A stretch of DNA of 6,466 bases from an uncultured Eubacteriales bacterium (GTDB lineage: Bacteria > Bacillota > Clostridia > Oscillospirales > Oscillospiraceae): positions 1 to 6,466 of the forward strand of contig ONVR01000036.1 in the NCBI GenBank assembly GCA_900321335.1, written 5' to 3'. Position numbers and translations under genes: made by a program. Below the pieces are notes generated by a model. It saw nothing but the letters and a program-made list of their open reading frames with translations. It had not been told where the DNA came from and did not search any database. Shown here one piece after another: positions 1 through 5,471 of the stretch (its first letter is position 1; each line of letters starts with the position of its first letter).

Positions 1-2
1 AT

Positions 3-404
3 CTCAAGCAGGCCCATCCCGAGGCCGACACGGAGATCATCGGCTGGTCCCTGGGCTCCGGGCAGGCTATTTTGTGCTGTCAGGATCTCAACTACAACTT
101 CGGCGTCAAGCCCCACCTGTTCACCTTCGGCAGCGTCCGTCCCTTCAAAAGCGTTCCGACCAACGCCCAGCGGATGCGCCGGTATCTGGACTCCCTGTGC
201 CAGGAGTGCTGGAACTTTGCCAACGTCAACGACATCGTCACCTATATGCCCCCCTTCCGGGGCTTTCATATGATCCGCAGGGTCAAGCTCGGCGAGGATG
301 AAAAGCGCACGGTCCTGCACCTGCTCAATCCCCAGCGCTACCATACGATCTACGACCGCAGGGAGCTGTACGCGCCCCTCCACCGACCGCCCCGGGACTC
401 CTGA
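3..404 (+). CDS. Lipase class 3-like alpha/beta hydrolase, C-terminal part (5' end outside window)
   Basis: Open reading frame entering from the left edge, with 133 visible residues and a TGA stop at 402-404. The fragment begins close to a nucleophile elbow, EIIGWSLGSG, where the GxSxG serine is fragment residue 16. About 27 residues later comes FTFGSVRPF, resembling the FGSPR-type strand of class-3 (Thermomyces-like) lipases. NVNDIVTYMPP (Asp77) then matches the usual catalytic-Asp segment, D-x-V-x-x-x-P. A candidate catalytic His is His114 in QRYHTIYDRRELY. The Ser-to-Asp spacing (61) fits the family, while Asp-to-His (37) is somewhat short. The family hydrolyses acyl ester bonds, but the substrate cannot be told. 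Localisation cannot be judged because the N-terminus is missing. It converges on the MerR gene and shares the terminator at 426-461 with it. Some other serine hydrolase of the alpha/beta fold remains possible. Confidence 0.6.
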   Translation, partial: LKQAHPEADTEIIGWSLGSGQAILCCQDLNYNFGVKPHLFTFGSVRPFKSVPTNAQRMRRYLDSLCQECWNFANVNDIVTYMPPFRGFHMIRRVKLGEDEKRTVLHLLNPQRYHTIYDRRELYAPLHRPPRDS

Positions 405-425
405 GAAGTCCCGGAAATTCCATAC

Positions 426-461
426 AAAACCCCCGTCTGTTTCAGACAGACGGGGGTTTTT
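426..461. terminator. Bidirectional intrinsic terminator between convergent genes
   Basis: A 14-bp perfect inverted repeat, AAAACCCCCGTCTG (426-439) and CAGACGGGGGTTTT (447-460), encloses a 7-nt loop. The right arm continues into a T run (457-461), and the left arm begins with an A run that becomes a T run on the minus strand. It lies 22 bp after the stop of the lipase-like gene and 15 bp after the stop of the minus-strand MerR gene, so it can end transcription from both sides. Confidence 0.9.
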
Positions 462-475
462 GCGCCGTCGGGCCT

Positions 476-1309
476 CTACGCTTTCTGCCGCGGCTGCTCC
501 ACCGGAATCTCCAGAATGGTGATGTGGTCCGCCGGGTTTTTGCGGACGTACCTGTCCACAAAACAGAACACCAACAGATCGCCCACGGGAACAAGATGCT
601 TCGTCTCCATATAGTCCCGGATTTTTCCCCAGTATTTTTCGGCATCCGGGGCACCGCCCCGATAGACGATATTGACATAGGGTCCGGCGGGAAAGGTGGA
701 GTTGCTTGGGTGGGGACCGCCGGGGGTAAACAGGCAGATCCCCTTCACACGAAGCGCACCGCCGTGGGCCAGGGCTTTCCGATCCACAACATAGCAGTCC
801 GTCAGCTTCAATAGAGACAGATCCAGTCCGTGCTCCCCGATATACCGGATGATCACGTCGTCGGCCATTTCATAGGGAACTTCCCCGTCGCTGACCTGCA
901 GGCACCAGCGTTCCGGATAGGTGATGAGCATCGGCGTCGGCTCCGCCGCAGCCAGAGAAATGCCGCTGATCGCCTCCAGCAGCCCGGTCAGTCCACTGCG
1001 GACCTGATGCAGTTCCGAGATCTGTTCATTGAGGGACAGGATCGCGGTATTGACCCGCTCAATGGCCTGGGCCGATATCCCGAGCTCAGCGATCTGCTTG
1101 ATCAGCCGCGGGGGCAGGCGTGTTCTCAAAAGATTGCGGAGAGACGCCAGTATATAGATATCTTCCGGCGAATACTTCCTGTATTTGTTCTTCTCATCCC
1201 GTTCCGGCACCACCAGACCGATCCGCTCATAATACCGCAGCTGGGACAGGCTCAGGCCCGACAGCTCGGACACCTCATGGATCAAGTAATACGTGCCCTT
1301 GTCTGACAT
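476..1309 (-). CDS. MerR-family transcriptional regulator with C-terminal GyrI-like effector-binding domain
   Basis: A 277-residue cytoplasmic DNA-binding regulator. Residues about 8-75 are a MerR winged helix-turn-helix: YLIHEVSELSGLSLSQLRYY, then the ERIGL segment and the wing YRKYSPEDI. Residues about 80-115 form the dimerising coiled coil (AIERVNTAILSLNEQISEL). Residues about 133-272 resemble a GyrI-like/BmrR-type ligand-binding domain, including GPYVNIVYRGG near 209-219 and the ending HITILEIPVE. The start at 1309 is preferred to the in-frame upstream ATG at 1414 for three reasons: the MerR fold begins right after it, GGAAGGACGGTGG lies just upstream (GGTGG 6 nt from the ATG), and the gene's own likely promoter (1374-1401) lies downstream of 1414. 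Family members twist long-spacer promoters to activate them, and such an operator lies in the adjacent divergent region, so the importer operon is the likely target. The effector is unknown. Related BmrR-type proteins usually control efflux pumps, so an importer is a less usual partner. Confidence 0.87.
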   Translation of the reverse strand: MSDKGTYYLIHEVSELSGLSLSQLRYYERIGLVVPERDEKNKYRKYSPEDIYILASLRNLLRTRLPPRLIKQIAELGISAQAIERVNTAILSLNEQISELHQVRSGLTGLLEAISGISLAAAEPTPMLITYPERWCLQVSDGEVPYEMADDVIIRYIGEHGLDLSLLKLTDCYVVDRKALAHGGALRVKGICLFTPGGPHPSNSTFPAGPYVNIVYRGGAPDAEKYWGKIRDYMETKHLVPVGDLLVFCFVDRYVRKNPADHITILEIPVEQPRQKA

Positions 1310-1312
1310 GCA

Positions 1313-1328
1313 GTACCACCGTCCTTCC
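1313..1328 (-). promoter_or_regulatory. Ribosome binding site that fixes the MerR start
   Basis: On the minus strand the sequence before the ATG at 1309 reads GGAAGGACGGTGG. The GGTGG (1320-1316) is 6 nt from the start and GGAAGG (1328-1323) is 13 nt away. No comparable purine-rich site was found before the longer in-frame start at 1414. This supports the shorter 277-residue protein. Confidence 0.6.
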
Positions 1329-1373
1329 AAAGTCAAACCGTGTGGCAGAGTTGATGTGTCGGGTATATTCCAT

Positions 1374-1401
1374 ATTATACCATTCATCATAATTTTTACA
1401 A
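1374..1401 (-). promoter_or_regulatory. Promoter of the MerR regulator gene (extended -10)
   Basis: On the minus strand TATAAT (1379-1374) is a perfect -10 box, preceded by TGG to give an extended -10 (TGgTATAAT). TTGTAA (1401-1396) lies 16 bp upstream as a 4/6 -35 box. Transcription would begin near 1367, giving a leader of about 58 nt to the ATG at 1309. The AT-rich setting stands out against the GC-rich genes. The importer operator (1462-1482) is about 60 bp further upstream, so direct autorepression by overlap with this promoter is not evident. Confidence 0.65.
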
Positions 1402-1458
1402 GTATAAACGACAAAACAGTTATTCAAATTTTATATAAATAATACAATTTTTCATTTA

Positions 1459-1489
1459 TTGACTCTCACTATATGGTCGAGTTTATACT
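1459..1489 (+). promoter_or_regulatory. MerR-type promoter of the ABC importer operon (19-bp spacer)
   Basis: TTGACT (1459-1464, 5/6 match to the -35 consensus) and TATACT (1484-1489, 5/6 match to the -10 consensus) are separated by 19 bp. This spacing is too long for good unaided sigma-70-type transcription and is typical of promoters activated by MerR-family proteins. The predicted start is near 1496, giving a leader of about 100 nt before the binding-protein gene. The alternative 17-bp reading, TTGACT to TTTATA (1482-1487), has a much poorer -10 box. Confidence 0.72.
1462..1482. promoter_or_regulatory. Candidate MerR operator within the promoter spacer
   Basis: An imperfect dyad centred at 1472 has perfect outer arms ACTC (1462-1465) and GAGT (1479-1482), with one further symmetric C/G pair (1469 and 1475). 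It occupies almost exactly the space between the -35 and -10 boxes. The left half, GACTCTC, resembles the left half of known BmrR/Mta-type operators as I recall them. The natural ligand of this site is the divergent MerR protein encoded at 476-1309. Confidence 0.62.
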
Positions 1490-1527
1490 TACAAAAGGAA
1501 GAGAATGAAAACGATTCTGCCGAAAAT

Positions 1528-1558
1528 TTCCGGCGGTTGCCGGGTTTTTCATCCGGAA
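1528..1558 (+). other. Possible leader hairpin with alternative pairing (attenuator-like)
   Basis: In the importer leader, CCGGC (1530-1534) pairs with GCCGG (1539-1543) around a GGTT loop and is followed by GTTTTT (1544-1549), a minimal terminator shape. TTCCGG (1528-1533) could instead pair with CCGGAA (1553-1558), which would break the first hairpin. The stems are only 5-6 bp, so chance is a real possibility. No known riboswitch or T-box motif is visible here. Confidence 0.25.
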
Positions 1559-1597
1559 CAGGCAGCAAAAACGACAGTCTTATGAAGGAGGAACAAA

Positions 1598-2827
1598 ATG
1601 AAAAAGCGCAATCTCATCTTACTGTTTCTGGCCGTGGCAATGGTGTTTTCCCTCTTTGGCTGCGGCGGCGGGAAAGGCGGCGGGGACAAGGACACCATTG
1701 TCTTCGGCGGCTCCCGCAGTATCACAGGCGTATACGCGTTTTTTGAGCAGAGCGCCTACGGCCCCATTTACAAAATGTGGGTCGATGACGTGAATGCAGC
1801 GGGCGGCCTGTATGTGAAGGAATACGACAAGAACATGAAGATCGAGCTGAAGGTCTACGACGACACCTCCGATCTGAGCACCATGACCCGGAATCTGGAA
1901 AAGGCCATCGTGGAGGACCAGGTGGATTTCATTCTGCCTCCCGTCTCCACCGCCTTTCTCTATGCGGCGGCCCCCATCGCCAACAAGTACGGTAAGGTCC
2001 TCATCGGCGCCGAGGGCGGCAGCGCCACCCTGAAGGAGTCCATCGCCCAGTATCCCTACTTCTTCTCCAGCCTGAATTTCTCCGACACCCAGGCGCCCGC
2101 CCTGGTGGAGATCCTTCAGGATCATGGCATCCAGTCGGCCTATGTGGTATTCATTGAGGATCTGCACGGCACGGAGTATTCCGGGGCGCTGATCCCGGCG
2201 CTGGCCAATGCCGGCATTGCGGTGAACGGCGTCAAGAGCGTTCCCGCGGATATCCAGGACATGACCAGCATCGTTCAGGACGCCCAGGCCTCCGGCTCCG
2301 ACGCTTTCCTCTGCCTGACCTATCCGGATCAGGGGTATTTGGCGCTGAATCAGTCCATCGCTTTGAAGTATAACCCCAAGATCTGGTTCATGGGCTCCGG
2401 CGGCGGCTTCAGCAGCACCCTGGATATCTACGGCGATCAGGCCGAGGGCATCATGTCCTGGGGCGCCTGGAATCCCAAGAGCGGGCAGGCAGCGGCTGAA
2501 TACTTCGATCACTTCAAGGATTTCTGGAAGGACGATCCCAACGTCTGCTACGACTACTGGGGACTGATCCCTTACTACGCCGGTCTGCAGTGTCTGCAGC
2601 AGGCCATTGAGGGCGCCGGCACCTTAGACAATGAAAAGATACAGGAATATCTGGTGAACAACCATTTCCAGACCGTACTCGGCGACACATGGTTTGAGAA
2701 CAACATGATCGCACCCGATTGCTTCCTTGGCAACGTGGGCCAGTGGCAGAACGGCGTGTTTGAGGTCATCGACCGCACGGACAAGGCCACCAGCGAACCC
2801 ATTGTTCCGAAACCGGAATGGCCCTGA
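1598..2827 (+). CDS. livK: ABC transporter substrate-binding lipoprotein, Liv/HAAT type (type I periplasmic-binding fold)
   Basis: A 409-residue extracytoplasmic solute receptor. MKKRN plus a hydrophobic stretch (residues 6-20) ends in the lipobox SLFGC, so Cys22 should be lipidated and anchored to the outer face of the membrane. A glycine-rich linker, GGGKGGG, follows. The mature part starts TIVFGGSRSITGVYAFF and has the order of a Peripla_BP_6 / leucine-binding fold: NAAGG (66-70) with the strand LKVYDDTSD (84-92), ILPPVSTAFLYAAAPIA (112-128), GGSATL (140-145), YFFSSLNFSDTQA (154-166) and AYVVFIEDLHG (181-191). It is about 40 residues longer than E. coli LivK and ends PKPEWP. The start is set by AAGGAGG (1585-1591), 6 nt from the ATG. 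It is the first gene of the operon, directly downstream of the MerR-type promoter. The opening residues and pocket region differ from classical leucine-binding proteins, so the ligand is not assigned. Amino acids, amides or aromatic acids are all possible for this superfamily. Confidence 0.9.
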   Translation: MKKRNLILLFLAVAMVFSLFGCGGGKGGGDKDTIVFGGSRSITGVYAFFEQSAYGPIYKMWVDDVNAAGGLYVKEYDKNMKIELKVYDDTSDLSTMTRNLEKAIVEDQVDFILPPVSTAFLYAAAPIANKYGKVLIGAEGGSATLKESIAQYPYFFSSLNFSDTQAPALVEILQDHGIQSAYVVFIEDLHGTEYSGALIPALANAGIAVNGVKSVPADIQDMTSIVQDAQASGSDAFLCLTYPDQGYLALNQSIALKYNPKIWFMGSGGGFSSTLDIYGDQAEGIMSWGAWNPKSGQAAAEYFDHFKDFWKDDPNVCYDYWGLIPYYAGLQCLQQAIEGAGTLDNEKIQEYLVNNHFQTVLGDTWFENNMIAPDCFLGNVGQWQNGVFEVIDRTDKATSEPIVPKPEWP

Positions 2828-2849
2828 CGGTATCCAGACGGAAAAGGCG

Positions 2850-2879
2850 GAGGCATTCCGGAGGTTTCCGGAATGCCTC
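2850..2879 (+). terminator. Intra-operon hairpin after the binding-protein gene (leaky terminator or mRNA stabiliser)
   Basis: A perfect 13-bp stem, GAGGCATTCCGGA (2850-2862) and TCCGGAATGCCTC (2867-2879), has a GGTT loop and starts 22 nt after the stop codon. It is followed by TGTTTCTG, a poor T run, so full termination is unlikely. In binding-protein-dependent importers such hairpins often lower downstream expression or protect the upstream mRNA, so that binding protein exceeds permease. That role is inferred here. Confidence 0.6.
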
Positions 2880-2924
2880 TGTTTCTGAACACGTATCGTA
2901 TCAACTGCGTTAGGAGTATCCTCT

Positions 2925-3797
2925 ATGCTGGTAAAACTTTTCAATATTCTCAGCAGCGGACTGATCATGGGCGGCGTCTACGCCATTATCGCCATGGGCA
3001 TGAGCATTCAGTACGGCGTTGCCCGGATCCTGAACGTCTCCCACGGAGAATTCATCATGGTGGGCGCGTTTCTGACCTTTATGCTGGTCAAGCTCCATGT
3101 CAACCCCCTGCTGGCTATGGTGATCATCTCACCGGCGATGTTTCTCGTGGGCTTTGTCCTGCACCGGACCGTGTACAAAAAACTCAGCGACGTGTCCGGC
3201 TCCGCCAGCACCTTTGAGTCCAATTCCATGCTGATCTCTTTTGGACTGATGTTTGTTCTGCAGAACATCGGTCTGCAGGTCTGGGGCAGTCAGCAGCAGG
3301 CCTATCCCTTCCTGCTGACCAGCGTCAGGATCCTCGGCACCGCCATCGCCCTGAACCGTATGGTCGTTCTGCTCTTTGCGGTGGCCATCAGTCTGCTGTT
3401 CTATCTGTATCTGCAGAAAACCCGGTTGGGCAAAGCCATCCGGGCCGTCAGTCAGGATGCCGGCAGCGCCGCCCTGATGGGGATCAAAACCCATCGGGTG
3501 GGCGCCATCAGCTTCGGCATCGGCGCCGTACTGGCGGGCTGCGCGGGCAGTCTCATCAGCATCATCAACCAGTTCAACACCTCCATGGGCATGAGCTACA
3601 CCATCATCGCCATCATTGTCGTGGTGCTTGGCGGCATGGGCAGCGTTCTGGGCAGTCTGCTGGGAGGCTTTATCCTGGGATTTATCGGGACGCTCGTCAA
3701 TTACATTGACCCCAGCCTGTCGCTGGTGGCCTACTATCTGATCATTATCGTACTGCTGCTGGTCAAGCCCAGCGGACTGATGGGAGGGAAATCATGA
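2925..3797 (+). CDS. livH: ABC transporter permease, LivH type
   Basis: A 290-residue integral membrane protein of the BPD_transp_2 family, close to the usual LivH length (about 300). Hydrophobic segments lie near residues 7-28, 43-56, 61-80, 103-120, 146-163, 192-212, 225-256 and 263-281. Family landmarks are GLIMGGVYAIIAMGMSIQYG (12-31), ILNVSHGEFIMVGAF (35-49), the cytoplasmic coupling loop IRAVSQDAGSAALMGI (172-187, the EAA-like contact with the ATPases), VVLGGMGSVLGSLLGG (233-248), and KPSGLMG near the C-terminus. It pairs with LivM to form the channel. The start uses AGGAG (2912-2916), 8 nt before the ATG. The stop overlaps the livM start in an ATGA, so translation of the two permeases is coupled. 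Confidence 0.94.
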   Translation: MLVKLFNILSSGLIMGGVYAIIAMGMSIQYGVARILNVSHGEFIMVGAFLTFMLVKLHVNPLLAMVIISPAMFLVGFVLHRTVYKKLSDVSGSASTFESNSMLISFGLMFVLQNIGLQVWGSQQQAYPFLLTSVRILGTAIALNRMVVLLFAVAISLLFYLYLQKTRLGKAIRAVSQDAGSAALMGIKTHRVGAISFGIGAVLAGCAGSLISIINQFNTSMGMSYTIIAIIVVVLGGMGSVLGSLLGGFILGFIGTLVNYIDPSLSLVAYYLIIIVLLLVKPSGLMGGKS

Positions 3798-4765
3798 AAC
3801 TGTTGCGTGCGTACCGGGAAAAGCCGGTCCGGGCTGTGCCCGCGGCGGCGGTTGTGCTGATTCTGATCCTCCTGGGCCTCCTGCCGGGCATGACGCCCCC
3901 CTACACCACCATTATGGTCGGCAGCGTGCTGATGTATATCATCCTGTCCCTGTGCTGGAATATGTTTTCCGGCGCCACGGGCTATATCTCTCTTGCCACC
4001 GCGGCTTTCTTCGGTCTGGGGGTCTATGCCTCGGCGTTTCTGGGCGGTACGCTTCCGCTGCCGGCGCTGATGCTCGTGGGCGGGGCTGCCGCGTCGGTGC
4101 TGGCGTTTCTGATCGGCCTGATCACCCTGCGTCTGCGGGGCGTGTACTTCACGATTTTCACCCTGGGGATCGTGAAGCTGCTGGAGCAGCTGATCCTCTA
4201 TCTGGAGATCCATTTCAACAACACACGGGGCCGGTTTGTAGTCTCTCACAGCTATACAGAGGTATTCTACGCCCTCTACGTTCTTCTGATCCTGCTGCTG
4301 GCGGCGATCCTCATCATCCGCCGCAGCCGCTTCGGGAAAGCGCTGATCTGCATCGCGGAGGGTGAGGACGCTGCCCAGCACATCGGCATCAACGCCACCA
4401 TGGTCAAGGTTCTGGCCTTCACCATCAGCGCCTTTGCCATGGGCGCGGCGGGAGCCGCCATGGCCACACGCTGGAGCTACATTGATCCCTACATTGCCTT
4501 CAACGCCAATTACAGCTTCCTGCCGGTGCTGATGGTCATTTTCGGCGGGTCCCGGTATCTGCCGGGCCCCATCATCGGCGCGGCCATCTTCGCCTATCTC
4601 CAGGAACTGCTGACCACCCGGTTCCCCTATATCTACATGCTGGCCATGGGGCTGATTATGATCGCCGCGATCCTGTTCATGCCCCGGGGCATTCTCGGTT
4701 TGATCTATGACGGTGTCAGAAAGATACACAAGCGGAAGGAGGCGAAAGCAGATGACGGTTCTTGA
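3794..4765 (+). CDS. livM: ABC transporter permease, LivM type
   Basis: A 323-residue integral membrane partner of LivH. It has a basic N-terminus, then hydrophobic segments near 15-31, 38-56, 65-84, 89-112, 118-136, 157-175, 204-222, 240-252, 257-273 and 279-296. LivM landmarks include SLCWNMFSGATGYISLATAAFFGLGVYAS split across residues 52-80, LRLRGVYFTIFTLG (112-125), the coupling loop AEGEDAAQHIGIN (188-200), and the ending FMPRGILGL (295-303). Where most LivM proteins have a TGGSxG-like loop, this one reads NNTRGRFVV (142-150), a divergence that may bear on subfamily or substrate. The coupling loop lacks the usual arginines. The start is the ATGA overlap with livH, with GGGAGGG (3782-3788) 5 nt upstream. 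The end overlaps livG by 14 bp. The highly basic cytoplasmic tail IHKRKEAKADDGS is unremarkable. Confidence 0.93.
   Translation: MKLLRAYREKPVRAVPAAAVVLILILLGLLPGMTPPYTTIMVGSVLMYIILSLCWNMFSGATGYISLATAAFFGLGVYASAFLGGTLPLPALMLVGGAAASVLAFLIGLITLRLRGVYFTIFTLGIVKLLEQLILYLEIHFNNTRGRFVVSHSYTEVFYALYVLLILLLAAILIIRRSRFGKALICIAEGEDAAQHIGINATMVKVLAFTISAFAMGAAGAAMATRWSYIDPYIAFNANYSFLPVLMVIFGGSRYLPGPIIGAAIFAYLQELLTTRFPYIYMLAMGLIMIAAILFMPRGILGLIYDGVRKIHKRKEAKADDGS
4736..4742 (+). promoter_or_regulatory. Ribosome binding site that fixes the livG start
   Basis: AAGGAGG lies inside the end of livM, 9 nt before the ATG at 4752. An in-frame ATG at 4707 would add 15 residues (MTVSERYTSGRRRKQ) unlike the family's N-terminus and lies before this site. 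The start at 4752 is therefore preferred, giving MTVLEGKGVNKAFGG, which matches LivG-type N-termini. Confidence 0.7.
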
Positions 4766-5468
4766 GGGAAAGGGCGTAAACAAGGCCTTCGGCGGCCGCA
4801 AGGCCGTGGACAACGTGGACTTTGACGTGCAGGCACACGAGATCCTGGGGCTTATCGGGCCCAACGGCGCCGGCAAAACCACACTGTTCAATCTGATCTC
4901 CGGCGCCATCCGGCCGGACAGCGGCGTGATCACCTATAAGGGCACCCGGATCAGCGGGCGGAAACCCTACGCCATCTGTCACATGGGTCTGGGAAGGACC
5001 TTTCAGACGGCAAAAAACTTTCCCGATCTGACGGTGTATCAGAACGTACGCATGGGCGCCACCTTCGGCAAAAAGGGCGTCTCAGAGGCCGATGCGGAAC
5101 GCATCACCAACGAGGTGCTGGCATTTGTGGGTCTGCAGGATGCCGCCGAAAAGTCCATGAAGGATATCACCCTGGCCCTTCAGAAACGGGTGGAGGTGGC
5201 CCGGGCCCTTGCCACCGGGCCGGATCTGCTGATGCTCGATGAGCTGATGGCGGGGCTGAATCCCACGGAGGTGGGCGAGGCCATGGCTCTGGTGTCCCGG
5301 ATCCGGGACCGGGGCGTCACCATCGTGATGATCGAGCACGTGATGCGGGCCATCATGAACATGTGCGACCGGATTCTGGTGCTGCACCACGGCCAGAAGA
5401 TCGCGGAGGGGACGCCGGCGGAAATCGCCGCCAACCCCACGGTCATCGAAATCTATCTGGGGGAATGA
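4752..5468 (+). CDS. livG: ABC transporter ATP-binding protein, LivG type
   Basis: A 238-residue cytoplasmic ATPase, slightly shorter than E. coli LivG (255). Visible motifs are the A-loop region KAFGGRKAV (11-19), Walker A GPNGAGKT (36-43), Q-loop RTFQ with Gln85, Walker B LLMLDE with Asp163 and catalytic Glu164, the D-loop region AGLNPTE (167-173), and the switch His196 in IVMIEH. The ABC signature is degenerate: where LSGGQ or LxYGxQ is expected it reads ITLALQKRVEVARAL (139-153), with no glycine. A similar LTLAxRKRLE-type signature together with a DExMAGLNPTE motif occurs, as I recall, in one branch of LivG-like proteins, so this is probably a subfamily trait and not damage. The gene overlaps livM by 14 bp, and livF follows after 3 bp. 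It should pair with LivF on the LivHM coupling loops. Confidence 0.94.
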   Translation: MTVLEGKGVNKAFGGRKAVDNVDFDVQAHEILGLIGPNGAGKTTLFNLISGAIRPDSGVITYKGTRISGRKPYAICHMGLGRTFQTAKNFPDLTVYQNVRMGATFGKKGVSEADAERITNEVLAFVGLQDAAEKSMKDITLALQKRVEVARALATGPDLLMLDELMAGLNPTEVGEAMALVSRIRDRGVTIVMIEHVMRAIMNMCDRILVLHHGQKIAEGTPAEIAANPTVIEIYLGE

Positions 5469-5471
5469 ACT

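Noticed and set aside
830..1306. 158-codon open frame on the plus strand opposite the MerR gene
   Set aside because: Fully antisense to the MerR coding region, no ribosome site recognised, and no domain recognised.
1310..1414. Longer in-frame start for the MerR gene at 1414 (312 residues)
   Set aside because: The 35 extra residues do not resemble the MerR fold, no ribosome site was found before 1414, and the likely promoter (1374-1401) would lie inside the coding region.
1459..1746. 95-codon plus-strand frame across the leader and start of the binding-protein gene
   Set aside because: It starts inside the promoter -35 box, and its translation runs out of frame into the lipoprotein signal region; a chance frame.
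1619..2512. 297-codon open frame on the minus strand opposite the binding-protein gene
   Set aside because: Low-complexity Gly/Ala/Leu/Asp-rich translation lying wholly antisense to a clear gene; a codon-bias shadow in GC-rich DNA.
4707..4751. N-terminal extension of LivG by 15 residues
   Set aside because: The ribosome site AAGGAGG at 4736-4742 lies downstream of that ATG, and the extra residues are not family-like.
3734..4933. 399-codon open frame on the minus strand opposite livM and livG
   Set aside because: Composition is dominated by His, Gln, Gly, Asp and Arg with no recognisable domain, and it crosses the boundary of two well-supported genes; an antisense shadow.
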